Positions 21,844-33,320 of a stretch of 64,000 nt of DNA are shown in pieces. Position 1 is the first letter of the stretch, and each line of letters begins with the position of its first letter. Origin of the DNA: Apodospora peruviana (Eukaryota; Ascomycota; Sordariomycetes; Sordariales; Lasiosphaeriaceae); NCBI GenBank assembly GCA_033439685.1, contig JAUEDM010000004.1:3844001-3908000 (forward strand). Direction: 5' to 3'. The position numbers were made by a program, and so were the translations under genes. The notes below the pieces were generated by a model. The model ran no database searches. It saw nothing but the letters and a program-made list of their open reading frames with translations, and was not told where the DNA came from.

Positions 21844-24745
21844 TTGGTTTCACGGCACACACCGACACACGCACTGCAGAACTGGAGTGGCACCGCAGTT
21901 TACCTACCTATCGACAAACCACCATGTACTTAATCTAGATTTATCAATGTTACACCATTTCATGCTTATTTTCATGCTTATCTTGCCGGTAAAACCTGCT
22001 TTGTCGGTCTGACTCACAGCGGTTCCAGATTCTTCAAGCTTTCCCCCAAGTTTCCCGGTGTGGTGTGTCCCGTTGAGCCAGATGGAATGTCAACGGTAAT
22101 TCCTTGTTTATTTGCTGCTGTCGTACAGCAGGCCTTGTTTCGTACCAAGCAAGGCCATCATGCTCACCGTCCTACCAAGCTTAACCTGACTCGCTGACTC
22201 GTATTCGCATCAGCAGCCCTGTAGGGACAAAACCGAGACATCGAGTCCCCGTTGTTTCCTCACCTCCGTCCCATCCACCCACTGTACCCATAGTTTGTCC
22301 CACATCCCGAACCTTAATCAGGAAGTTGAGGGACCTGGCTATCTACACATAAAGAAGGGTACCTAGGTAGATTATCCCCCACGCTACGAAGGTGAAGATC
22401 AGGGGACTCGCGGGCGAGGCCGCTGTACACTACACCAGCTACGGTGATTTAGTGGCCGATCAGGGTTTCCTAGCGGCGATGACGACATGCCCACATCTGG
22501 CGGCGTCAGATCCGGATTAAATGATGCGATGCGACGCTGACAAGCCGAGGTCCCCTTTCCCACCCACCCAATAGATGTTCACGTGCACGGATTATTCTAG
22601 TAAGGTGTGCAAATATGCAATGGTACGTGGTAATCAGAGTCACTTCTCTCGCCAGTTTCACTAACTTCACTCCCCCTCCCTCCCCTACTGTTTGACTGGA
22701 AAACGTCTAAAAAGCTTGGCCAAGATCCCTGTGAAGTACCCTGCACAAGGGGCCTCGGCAAGGTGGAGCACGGGGATTGTTTGACCCACGAGCCTCGGCC
22801 GTTGCGGGACCCATCGGCGCCTCCCCTAGTTCCCGGCGGCGCGTGGGAAACCCCAAATGCTCCGGCGGAGGGACACAAACCACCGGATTCCGGGCCGAGT
22901 ACCACAGAGCACTATACCTCACTGTACCAAAGTTTTTTGTTTGGTTATGACGTGATTTAGGCGGCTCGGCGAGATATAAGCAGAGAGTTACTTTGCATTT
23001 GCAGACCATCCAATGCGTCCGATATGCCAAAACACTGATGCAGTGATGGCTTTGCTGACTCTCCGAGCTGAGGTCCGACCCGCCCCACGTGTCGTGGTTC
23101 TACTGAATAGTTTCACTTTCATAACTCGGATCCCCTCGTGGCTGGCTCGGCGTTGCTTGGCCGATGATGTTCACCATGCACCAAAACACGCCTTTCGTGA
23201 CAACCCGTGGGGGGCCCGATCAATTGCCGCCATGCCACACGCCAACATTAGGATTATTATCCGAGGCAACCTGTCCCCATCCCATCTACTGTGTGATCCG
23301 TACGCACGCATATCTATCGTACCTACGGATATGTGGGGTAACTGCCTTAGGTACCTGCCAACCCGTTGAAGGATTCCAAACACATTACTTCTACACCGAG
23401 AGAATTCCACGCTAACTTGCTGCACGTAATGTTTCCCCCGTGTTCCCCTGTCTCTTATCCTATCTTTCACTTTTTATCATTAGACCGATGTAGACTGGCG
23501 GGGATCGTCCCCAGCCCCGGTACTACTACACTCACTGGCAAAAGCCAGCCCTCGCTCCTGCACTACCTTCCTGCTCACTCCTGCACCCACCAAAGGACTG
23601 CGCCGCCGCCACGAATACGCCATACCTTACTCACATTCACACACCCAACTAGGTCGGTACCTCAACGCCTCATACGTACGTCTTCCTGCACAGCTAATCC
23701 TTTGATCCAGCTAATTAGTTTCCCCGGGACCCGTGTAGATGACGCCTTTCCACATTTGTAATCGCTGCTCTACCACTAGCTCATTTGTAATCTGTCGAAC
23801 CTCGAACGGCTGCTTCTATTTGCTCAGAGTAGTGGTGTAACCATTTCGGTTGGGAATGGCGACGAACACGCACGTTCCCCCCCTGTCTTGTTGTGACACA
23901 CACACACACACACACACACCAATGATCGTGAAGAGTATAGTTTTCCCGGTACCCCCTTGTTCAAATTTGTAATCTCGTTTGGCTTTTGCCCAGCTATAAT
24001 CATATCATTAATGTGTAACCATTTACCCTGGAGATGGTGACATTAGATATCTACTGGCTGTGCTGTTGCTCTGCCCTGACCGGTCAGACGGACCCGTTAA
24101 AACGGGCGTGGATACAGTGATCGACTAAGACCTTCTCGGTTGGGGCGTGGAGGGACGTGAAAGTCAGTCTGGTGCCTGGATAGTAATTACCTAAAGTTAA
24201 ACTTGGAAGATATCAACTGACATGATAAGGTAGGTAGAGATGCCTAGTGCTATGTGGGGAATATCAAAGGCATGTTGCATACATGTATCGATCGGCTAAG
24301 GTACCATGCCTTCTTCTCCATTTTGGTGGCGCCAGTAAGATGCAGCCACTGGCACTTGGACAACCTATTCCCCAATGAGTATCAATATCCCCCTTATCCA
24401 AAGGCAAGCCCCATGTCTCGCCCAAGAACCTCTTGGTGGTCCAAGTTCCCATTTTCTCTATCACAACTGTCTGGTACAGTAGCTGGACTCACCTAGTTTA
24501 GTATAAATCCCACTCATAGTCAAAACATGCAGACCCGAGACAGCAGCAGCTCCATTTTTTTTTTTCTTCTTCTGCCCCTTTCCGTCTCCCAGTGTCACCT
24601 CATCCCGTCTGCAGTGCTAAGTAGTTAGCTGTGTTTGCACACCACACGTCACGGGATTAACCATCACACTGTCGGCAGCGCGTAAGTGTGTTACAGGCTC
24701 ACACAATATACGCATACGCACGCGCGCACGACAGACGTCAAGATC
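21844..24745. other. Long gene-free stretch between lyase and second P450
   Basis: About 2.9 kb without a recognisable gene. Short frames on both strands (22597-23030, 23013-23761) overlap and lack signatures. A (CA)n tract lies at about 23895-23920 and a T-rich run near 24556. The segment before 24746 has CT-rich sequence and an alternating acgcacgcgcgc string fitting a leader. Confidence 0.4.
23895..23920. repeat. (CA)n microsatellite
   Basis: About thirteen consecutive CA dinucleotides. Confidence 0.85.
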
Positions 24746-26476
24746 ATGTCGTTCACGTTGACGGACTACCCATACTACGTGGTGCTGCCGGGTGCAGCGG
24801 CTGCTTCGGTAAGGACCCGACTGCTCGGTGATCGACACTGTCACGGGAATGTTACTAACTTTCCGTCTTAAAAACACCAAACAGCTCATAGCATATGTCG
24901 CCGGTTGGATTGTTTACACCTTTTGGTTTCACCCGCTGGCTCGCTATCCTGGCCCACCGCTCGCGGCCATTAGCAATGTGAGTCATTCACTTACTTACTA
25001 CCCCTGAGAAACTTTGCTGATTTTGACATTGAAACAGTTCTGGTATGCGTGGGCATGGACGAGCGGCAGATGGCCGCACATCATGAAGAAAGCGCATGAA
25101 AAATATGGTGAGAGTCAAGCACACGTTCTCATCTCAATGGCACTAACACCAAAATAATAGGAGATGTCGTGCGCATCGCGCCAAATGACTTGTCCTTCAT
25201 CACGCCCCAGGCGTTTCGGGACATCTACGGCCACCCCCTAAAGGGGCGCAAGCTGTTCGCCAAACCAGAAATCTTCTGGAAGACCATCGGGGCGCCGGGA
25301 ATCCTCTTCATCATGGATCCGGCAGAAGCCCAGGCCAGTCGCGAGCTGCTCTCGCCGGGGTTCAGCCCCAAAGCGCTCCGCCGGCAGGAGAACGTGATCC
25401 AGAACTACACGGACCAGTGGCTCGAGACCATCAGGCGCCTCAGCGTCGACGAGAAGCAGACGGTCAATATCAGCGACGCATTCAACTGGGTCACGTTCGA
25501 TATCCTCGGCGAACTTGCCTTTGGCGAGTCATTCGAGGCCGTCAAGAACGCAAAGACGCATTTTTGGACTAGCGTGAGTCTTCCCTCTTCCATTTTCAGA
25601 TCTATCTAAATGCTGATCTTTCGGGTGCATGTATAGGTCATTAGAGACGCCAACTTTGTTTCTATTCTGCCTGGTCTCCTCCTGCGGCTCCCGGTCCTCA
25701 AACTCGCCAACCGGTGGTTCATGACCGAGGAGCAAGCCGGCGTCTACGCGATGCACCGCCGGCTGACCATCGAGAAGATCCGCAAGCGGATCGAGCTCGG
25801 TAACCTGAAAGACGATTTCTTCTCGCACGTGCTCAAGGGCGAGCTGAACGAGGAAGAGCTCGCCTCGCACGCCAGCACCTTCATGGTGGCGGGCGCCGAG
25901 ACCATCGCCATTGTGCTGACGGGCCTGACCATCTTCCTCGCGCAGAACAAGGGACCCTTTGACAAGCTCAGGGCAGAAGTGCTCGGCGCGTTCAAGGACA
26001 CGGCCGAAATCGACGGCGAGTCCACGTCCCGGCTGACCTACCTGAAGGCCGTGGTCGAAGAGGGCTTGCGTCTGTTTCCGCCCGTGTCGGGCCTGCCCCG
26101 TGTGTCTCCGGGCGAGATCGTCGACGGGCAGTACATTCCCGAAGGCGTGATCGTGATGGCGGAGACGCGGGTCATGGGGCGCGACCCGCGCTACTTTCCG
26201 GATCCGGACACGTTCAAGCCGGAGCGGTGGATCGATGAGAAGGCGTCGATGGATCGCCGGCTCACGAATCTGATGTTTTACAGCGGACCGAGAGGCTGCA
26301 TGGGCATGCAGATGGCGCACGTCGAGATGCGCATCGTCCTGGCGAAGCTCGTCATGGCGTTTGATTGGGAGCTCGTCAATCCGGACTACGACCTGCTCAA
26401 GGAGTGCCGGCAGCTTGTGCAGACGTTGAGAGCGTCGATTCCGGTGCGGTTCAAGCCTCGGTGCCCGAGCCACTGA
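24746..26476 (+). CDS. Microsomal cytochrome P450 monooxygenase
   Basis: Five exons: 24746-24808, 24885-24977, 25038-25107, 25161-25573, 25637-26476 (492 residues). The N-terminal helix (about residues 11-34, ending before FHPLARYPGPPLAAI) anchors it to the ER, followed by the fungal HPLxxYPGP hinge. Other landmarks are the GDVVRIAPNDLSF strand, I-helix VAGAETIAI (297-305), ExxR as EGLR (355-358), FKPERW, and the heme loop FYSGPRGCMG with thiolate Cys434. The pattern is that of the large fungal group around isotrichodermin C-15 hydroxylase (CYP65-like), which acts in secondary metabolism; assignment to a subfamily is not possible by eye. Same strand as the Gal80-like gene that follows. Substrate unknown. 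Confidence 0.92.
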
Positions 26477-27059
26477 GTTATTTTGTGTTAGGTTGTGATG
26501 GTGAAGGAGGATGTCGTGGTTTTTGTTGTCTCGGTCTGATCCTCTGGGAGATTGATCGGAACTTTTAGCTTCGCCTTGCGCGGGTGCAAATAAATTCCAT
26601 CAACCATGCAACCCCAACAAAGGATTTGACGATGCATTAATCACTCAGTTTGCACAAGCTTGATTTTGTGGCAGGCTAAATGCCGTCTCATTGTTCCTTC
26701 CAACTCCTTCTGACTGAGTTAGTTGGAGAAAGTGGGGGGATGTGATTGCTCAGTGGCCTGCTTACGTGAAGAAGGCCTGTCACCCAGCCAATAAGTTAAC
26801 CCGAGTGAAACAACGAGATTTCTAAGCGTCTTGTGCCACTTCGAAACCATATGAATGATATGACAGAAGCCGCGATTGAACACTTTCGGTTCTTCCCAAT
26901 TCACCACCAATGACCTCAAATCTCTCACACCACATTCCAGCGGCATCGTTGTGGTCAACCCCGACTTTCATTGCTTTTTTGATCACCGTATTTCTGGCAT
27001 TTGGCTCAGCTCAGGTCCTAAGATCCCGCCGAACTGATAAGGCCCTTAACACTAGCAAA
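26477..27059. other. Intergenic, possibly including a 5' coding extension
   Basis: The last 150 bases (from ATG 26910) are open in frame with the next gene and encode a hydrophobic segment, so the boundary of this spacer is uncertain. Confidence 0.4.
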
Positions 27060-28385
27060 ATGGTCCCGCCAATTCGCGTCGCCATCATCGGCTTGTCGGC
27101 CAACGCCGTCACGGACTGGGCTTCCCGCGCCCACCTTCCGTATTTTCTTTCGCCGGCAGGCAGGTCCCGGTACCAGATCGTTGCACTCTGCAATTCCGAT
27201 GTTGCATCCGCCAAGAGGTCAATCAAGATGTTCAATCTGCCGCCCGAGACTCGCGCGTACGGATCGCCCGAGGATCTCGCTGCAGATCCTGATGTTCAGC
27301 TGGTGGTCTGCTCCACGCGCGTTGACAAGCACTTTAATACCACTCTACCCAGTGTGAAAGCTGGCAAAGACGTCTTGGTCGAGTGGCCGCTGGCAGAGAA
27401 TGTGGGCAAGGCCCGTGAGCTGGCCGAGGAGGCCAAGAAGGCGGGCGGAAGGACTCTGGTTGGATTGCAGGGGTGGTAGTAAGCAGATTCCCCTTTTTCT
27501 TGGTGTTGATGCGTGGAGATGGCGGTTGCTAACTTGTTGTCCAGCATACCGACCACACTGAAGCTCAAGGAAATTATTGCGAGTGGACGGATCGGTAAGG
27601 TCTTGAGCAGCGAAGTTCGCGCCTCACGCTGGCTCAGTGAGGCAGCGGTATCCGATGGGCTGAAATACTTTGCCCAGCGGAAAGTGGGCGGTAATTTCGT
27701 CACCATCGGGTTCGGTCACGGTGAGTTTATCCCATCTACTGTGCGTAGACAAGCGGTTTTGGCATGACTGACACGGATGAAAGTCTGGGATTGGGTCCAA
27801 AACGTCGTGGGCGACGTGCAAAACATCCAGTCTCGCCTCCAGATCCAACGACCCGAGCTGAACGTCATCGACTCCTACACCGGACGGGTCAGCGAGATCA
27901 TCAAGTCTGACGTACCCGATCTGATCGCGCTCACCGGAACTCTGCCCGGATCCGAGCATATCGTGGAGGGCGCGACCTTCTCCATGAAATTTCGACGGGC
28001 GCGGGCCTTCCAGGGCGAGCCGGCGCTGGTCTGGACCATCTATGGCGAGAAGGGCGAGATCCGCCTCACCGCCGCCGTCGACACCATGCTCCAGGTGAGC
28101 CAGCTGGCCGACGTGACCATCGAGATCGACGATTTCGCGAGACACAGGGTCGAGCGGGTCGACTTCCGGTGGGAGAAGTATACGGAGCTGCCTCTGCTTT
28201 CGAGGAGTTATGCCTCCATCTACGAGGCGTACGCCAAGGGGGAGACGGGCAAGTATGGCGATTTTGACTATGCTGTCAGGAGGCATGCTCAGCTGGATGG
28301 GCTGTTGGACAGCTGGGACGCGTCCAAGAAGGCGGCTGCGGATTCGGCGAGCAGCAATGGACGACCTGCTCATGAGGAGTTGTGA
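27060..28385 (+). CDS. Gfo/Idh/MocA-family NAD(P)-dependent oxidoreductase (Gal80-like)
   Basis: Three exons: 27060-27478, 27545-27720, 27784-28385 (398 residues). The N-terminal Rossmann fold begins IRVAIIGLSANAVTDWAS, and the second strand end is IVALCNSDVASAKRS. VLVEWPLAENV replaces the EKP signature of sugar dehydrogenases in the way Gal80-like fungal proteins do. GLQGWYIPT spans intron 1 and the C-terminal beta domain follows. Family members oxidise or reduce sugars and inositols, or act as regulators (Gal80), using NAD(P). The ATG at 27060 (CAAAATGG) gives the usual soluble family start. An upstream in-frame ATG at 26910 would add 50 residues with one membrane helix. It follows the P450 on the same strand. 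Confidence 0.85.
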
Positions 28386-28691
28386 GTAATTGGGCAGTGC
28401 AGGTCCTGCAATTGTTCCTAATATGGCATTCTGTCGGTCTAGGCGAGGCATTTCATACGTGGGGGGAGCACCAATGGACACATGCTGCCGAATAAAACTA
28501 TGACATCAATGAGGTTATATTTTGTACGCCTGACTACCCCTAACCAGATGTAAGACCGCACTCTCCGTGCCATCTCAGGTACCCGCATCTAGTTCACCTG
28601 ATAATTTTCCCAGGATTGTGTTTGCCTTGATGTGCCACGGCATACCCTCGGTTTGGTCATTGCGTCCCCATGTTGCTTCTGCGTCGCCATC
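28386..28691. other. Convergent spacer
   Basis: Short 3' flank between the Gal80-like gene and the reversed GTPase remnant; nothing recognised. Confidence 0.4.
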
Positions 28692-29296
28692 TTACAGGTT
28701 CTCCGACAGCCATTTGAATGCTTCTTTATACCCAAACTTCCAGTCAACAGAACACATGAACATCGTGATGGGACGACCGCCCACGAGCTCCGCCAGACCA
28801 AGTTGGTGAATCAGTACTGCCTCCTCGACTGAGAGTAGTTGGTAATTCCATGGTAGCCAATGTTTCACTGTCACGAGAAAGAGGTTTGGATGTGCACATA
28901 CCAGCATAGGGGCGATCGATCTTGGTTCCTAGAATCACGATTGGCGGAAGCTCACCAGGAGGAAAGGCCGCCAACATTCCATGGAGCTCACGTTTTGCTT
29001 CGGCCCAGCGAGGGTGGTCGTCGGTGGCGTCGACGACGAAAACGATGCCGGCGGCTTCCGCCAAAGATGTCGATGACCTGCCGGTCACTAGTTGTGCAGC
29101 CGACGCGGTAGTCAAGGGTAAGGGTGGTATAGACCAGGTTTTCAATCGTCAACGTTTCTGAGGGTGAAATCGTGCGAGGAAGTGTGGCTCCGAGATCATT
29201 CCAGACCTGGCGCAGGAGTTTCGATTTGCCTGCGTTATCGAGCCCGACGACGACGACCTTCTTGGGCTTGGGACCCAGAGGGGCCGGTGAGGACAT
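28692..29296 (-). pseudogene. Sar1-like small GTPase, frameshifted
   Basis: Reads as a diverged Sar1/ARF-type GTPase, which in intact form drives COPII coat assembly at the ER. Exons: about 29296-28906, and 28828-28692 after an intron with a GTATGT donor and a CTCTCAG acceptor. P-loop is VVVGLDNAGKS; the fold resumes with AEAAGIVFVVDATDD, PIVILGTKID (TKID for NKID) and PITMFMCSV, ending in WLSENL close to the Sar1 C-terminus WLSQY. Between them the frame breaks: VIDIF and AEAAG are in different frames, offset by one base near 29065, and the switch II DxGGH motif is lost (DYRVGC). No intron of acceptable length explains this. An upstream in-frame stretch, FKIKWLG, may be the old amphipathic N-terminus. 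Probably a retired paralogue rather than the essential SAR1. Confidence 0.7.
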
Positions 29297-30872
29297 GTTG
29301 CCGAGCCACTTTATCTTGAATGATATGGATGAGGATGCAGATAGGAGAGATGCTGCTGTTGAGAATGTGAAGTGTTGGTGAAGAGGAAGAAAGGACAGTC
29401 TTGCAAGTACTGGCAATGACCAGTTTTTTATCTAGAAACCCCAAGGGCTGATTAAGTTCTTGACTCTGGAAAATTTAATCAGTCTGACATTTTAAAGTTT
29501 AGAAAGTTAAATAAATCTCACGGGTGTTTCTTTTTCTATGGAGAATCCAAAGGCTGATTCAGTGATTTGAGAAGGTTGAATCAAGCTACGTGTGAAGCAA
29601 AAAGTCAAAATGGCTGTGCCGGCAATGACCAAAATCAGTCACCAATCCTTTTTAAAGTTCTATATCACTGGTACAAGATTACTGGACATATTAAATTTGC
29701 AAGAAACAATTAACTTTCCTTTCATAGTGGGTGCCAGAAAGTGGTAAAGTCTATAGGTCTCACGGGGCTACCTCATTTCCTCACACACCGCGACGTCAGG
29801 AAGTAAGGTTTAAGATGCCCTTATATCCAGACAAAAGCTGAATCTGGTTGGAGCTAGCAGATATCGGGTCGCTTTGGTTGAACCAAAGGCTGATTAGTTC
29901 ATATTATGCACATGCTCTCCTTGCGGCAGTATGCTTAGTCCCTCATCTCCCATAAATGTGGTAGAATATGACGCTACACCACGTGGCAGGTTGCTGTTTG
30001 GCGGGGATGTGAGAAAGAAAGGAAGGTAGAAGCGTTGCAAACGTCGAGCGAATTCCCAATTTCATACTGCTAGTGCTTTTTGGACCGCGTGCTATGGGGC
30101 CGCCAGGACCTTTGGCAGTGAAGTTCTTGGTCGTGGTTTGCTCACTCCATAGAGCCGATCCAGAAATAGCAGGCGCTTCCATCAACTGCCATACATTTCC
30201 ATCTGAACACATGATGGAAACGGACCTCATCAGACAAGCCTCGTAAGGCTGAATCGAAACGAGCATACTCACGCTGACTCACTTCCGTTGTTGATCTCAA
30301 GCTATTGATCTATAATTGCATGAATCTCTCCTATCAGCTCGCCTGCCAGCTCCATGTATTGAGTGCCATTAGAAGCCGCCTTTGTTTGTAGACGCAATAA
30401 AGCCGTTTTTTACTACATCAATCTGAATTTTAGTTGGCATCAACTCCTGATCAGCATCACATCTTCCTCAGCCTCGCCAGCTCGCAACGATTTTGGTATT
30501 GCTGCCCTTCCTTCGCCAGCCCGGTCTAAGTTCCTATCCCCTCGTGATCGCAAACTTTCGCTCCCCAAGTATTACCCTCTGCCAGGCTCTCATATGTTTT
30601 TCAAGATCAGGTGTTCGAGTGACGGTGGGGTCTTTTATGGTGCATGGCGGCACTTATCAGAGATTGAACCTGAGGACACAAATCCAACTTTGGATGAAAA
30701 TTCTTTCTCGATTACAGTGCGGGTCCCTCCTGCCTGAATTTTCTTCCATTCCTTTCTCTAAAATTCCGTGTCCTCTGTCCCAAATTCCTTAAGAGGAGCA
30801 GCCCCTTAACACCATACTTCTCTTCCTATCTCAACACGAACACGCAACTTCGCGCCAGGCCAGTGCTTCCAA
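29297..30872. other. Intergenic region with dispersed short repeats
   Basis: Three copies of a cca(a)gggctgatt / ccaaaggctgatt string occur at 29441, 29547 and 29883, two of them embedded in similar flanks. A minus-strand frame at 29943-30272 has no signature. The right end (30660-30780) resembles 33040-33160. Confidence 0.5.
30660..30780 (+). repeat. Copy A of a duplicated promoter-like segment
   Basis: Shares with 33040-33160 the ordered strings caaatccaact, gatga, tctcga-tac, ggtccct-cctcctgcc and ttcc-ttcc, at roughly 70 percent identity by eye. Both copies precede a decayed coding locus on the plus strand. Confidence 0.5.
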
Positions 30873-31388
30873 ATGTCCACCACTCCGGAAGACATCTGTT
30901 TATCTGGCATCTATCAAGAAGAAGCTTATTCAGACAGTACGCTCTCTGGAGCATATGCCAAATGATGCGGCGAACAGCCTGCATCGTGGCAGTAAGTAAA
31001 AACTCCATCTCCATCCAAACGGCTTGCAGCACTGCGTCGCGCGTACAAAAATGCCGTAACAATTGGATAACCAAATTCACGCACGAAGTCCAAGGCTCCG
31101 GCGCCACTTCCTCGACCGCCAACCCGCTCCCGTCTGGATTAACCTCAGTCCGGATCATGGAATATCAGATCGCCTATATGAAAGAGCGACTGAACGATAT
31201 CAATGAGCAAATTGTCGCGTTTGCTTGGTATCAAATAGACTATGAAGAAGAGGTTGGAAATCCTAGAGGAACAACTGGAAAACTTGAAGCGGGTAGTCGT
31301 CGCAGCCCGCGCAGCCGCCGCACCAATGGAGGATTGCGGTCGTGGTGATTGGGTTTCCCGTACGAAAACTGAGTGTGAGGAGGCTTAA
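30873..31388 (+). pseudogene. Decayed coiled-coil gene of unknown family
   Basis: Helical coding sequence can be followed in consecutive but different frames. KTSVYLASIKKKLIQTVRSL leads to a GTAAGT donor (about 30991) and a TTGCAG acceptor, then LRRAYKNAVTIG to a stop. A shifted frame gives IMEYQIAYMKERLNDINEQI, and a third gives KKRLEILEEQLENLKRVVVA, ending at the TAA at 31386-31388. The heptad-like Leu/Ile spacing suggests a coiled coil. At least two frame breaks (near 31064 and 31247) cannot be joined by introns. I recognise no family. It may belong with the loci at 33321, 40209 and 48166. Confidence 0.4.
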
Positions 31389-32592
31389 GCATGCCGATGA
31401 TACAAAGTATGAAGATGGATGTGTGAAGTTGAGCTTATATTGGGTGCCATATGAAACTCTCGTGGCCAGATAAACAGCTTCCAAGAGCCCGGTCTAACAG
31501 CACCCTCTTTCTAAACAATATAACCGCCTATCTGCCTGATTCAAGCGTGCTCCATGCCCCCAAAAGCCAGATTGCTTGTAACTTAGCGAATGGTCCTATT
31601 GCCTAACGAAATAGTTACTAGGACTACAGTGATATGTGACATGGCTACCTAGGTAGCCTAACGTGTTCTCAAACTTTTGTCCAGTAATATTTTACGTTAT
31701 AAGGGGACTTAACACCTTCGTTAACATTACGCTTGCTCGGCGGACAAAGTAGAGGTGTTATGCAAATAACAAGGACGTGGGATGACGGCATCAGAATCGC
31801 CATCTTGCCACCATTTCGGTATGTGTCCTCCTGGTCGCCAGCTCGGTCCAACCGTCTTTGCCCGTGTTGTTGGCATCGACGCTCGACGTGTCACTCAGCC
31901 AGTTCCATACTCCCCTTTGGCCTTGGGGCATGGCCGCGAATTCCAGTATCCTAACTCTGGCAACTCTTATTTTTCGCGGTGGCACGCTCTACCTTCTATT
32001 GTAGCCCAGCTTGCATTTGCAAGCTTCCTTCCTTCCTTCTATGGCCATCTGTGCGGCATGCACTGGAGATTGTACTCATGTCCGCCTGATCCGGAGATCG
32101 TACGGGTGCTTGCCCGGTGCGTCTCCTCCGTTGCCATCTGCCTTCCGTGCCGGCTTGTCCGATGTTTGCCGTCTGCCTGCTGTGCCGTGTTGTTCGATGT
32201 GTGGCGTGCTTGTCCGTACTCCGGACGGGTCCGTGTGACAGCGAGGTGTTCGGACGGGGCCGGGGTGTCGGACGGGCGTGGTTGTTTTGCACAGTTGTGC
32301 AGGGGCTGGCCGTCCTCCAGGTATAAAGAGGGCTTGTCGACTGCCCTTTGTCTTTCCTTTCCTCAACCACACACACACACAACACACACAGACACCCGCC
32401 GAGTTCCGCCAATAGTCGAGTGATGACAGACTCTAAGCACTGATCGGCAACCTGCAACATTTGTTTTGCAATGGTGGCGTTCTGCGGCAAAAGGGACACA
32501 CTCAGTCCAAGAAGCAGGTGCTCCCATGCGTGGAAAAGTGCCTGTTTGAAACGGTCAACCAGCATATTAGTAGAGGGGATTGGAGGGTCAAC
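31389..32592. other. Intergenic; promoter-like elements and CA-rich repeat
   Basis: A plus-strand TATAAAG at 32322 is followed by a pyrimidine-rich and CA-rich leader (about 32345-32400), as in fungal core promoters, but the frame after it has no signature. A cggacggg motif recurs several times between 32210 and 32285. Confidence 0.4.
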
Positions 32593-32970
32593 TTACAACT
32601 TCGGGGCTTCCACTAGGGATAGGTTCAGATTCGCCGTCTCCATTTCATGCCTGAAGCCGTTCTTTCGCGGGCCAGCCCAGCTCGCATCATACCTGAGCAT
32701 GGATTCCGCTAAGCCTAGGGGTGTGTCTTCCGGGGCCATTTCTGTGTTGCTGCTACACGGGATATTGGTGCTCCGCTCCATGTACGGTTCAAAATTCTGC
32801 ATAATCTTGATCGCAGGACCCATGACGCCGGGAATTGGGAGAACAATCCAGCGGCAGACAGAGCAAACTGGCTCGAGGATGGGATAACATTCAGTCACGT
32901 GCTCTCGACAAGGCTGCTCCTGGCGTGGATATGGGGAGACAAATGGCACCCAGTGAACACGATGGCGCAA
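32593..32970 (-). CDS. Hypothetical protein, weak candidate
   Basis: A minus-strand frame with CYPILEPVCSVCRWIVLPI, a Cys-rich start, then an acidic middle and NLNLSLVEAPKL before the stop. A consensus donor (GTAAGT) overlaps the stop and a TTTCAAACAG acceptor follows about 50 bases on, so the gene may continue to about 32500; the spliced frame ends soon after. The unspliced downstream frame is also open (AWEHLLLGLSVSLLPQNAT). No family recognised. The divergently placed copy B promoter segment lies beside it. Confidence 0.2.
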   Translation of the reverse strand: MRHRVHWVPFVSPYPRQEQPCREHVTECYPILEPVCSVCRWIVLPIPGVMGPAIKIMQNFEPYMERSTNIPCSSNTEMAPEDTPLGLAESMLRYDASWAGPRKNGFRHEMETANLNLSLVEAPKL

Positions 32971-33039
32971 GAAATGCTAAAAAAAGGGGAAAAAAAGGTA
33001 TTGAGATGTCTGGTGCAGGAACCAAAAATATTGGAAGCT

Positions 33040-33190
33040 ACAAACGCAAATCCAACTTCAGATGAGAAATCGCTCTCGACTACACTGGGTCCCTGTCCTC
33101 CTGCCAGATTTTTTCCCTTCCTTCCATCCCGTAAAACTTTAAGCCCCTCCTTCTCGAATTCTCTCCCCCACACAACACGAAGCAAGGTCG
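33040..33190 (+). repeat. Copy B of the duplicated promoter-like segment
   Basis: Partner of 30660-30780; see that entry for the shared strings. It also continues into a cttctcgaattctct / cttctcttcctatct stretch and a ca-acacgaa string common to both. Confidence 0.5.
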
Positions 33191-33320
33191 GATCATGTTC
33201 ACCGTCGTCAAGCCTGATAGCCGGCTCACCCACCCGAACACACTGCGACCATCTATCTTACCTACCTGAACCATCTCGTCTGCCTCGTCCTCCCGATCTC
33301 ACGCTCCAGTCACCGAAACA

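Noticed and set aside
25529..26473. Minus-strand frame opposite the microsomal P450
   Set aside because: His/Arg/Leu-rich shadow frame with no family match.
31782..32423. Plus-strand frame of 213 codons
   Set aside because: Cys/Arg/Ser-rich with no domain, ends in a CA repeat; no plausible start context despite a nearby TATA-like box.
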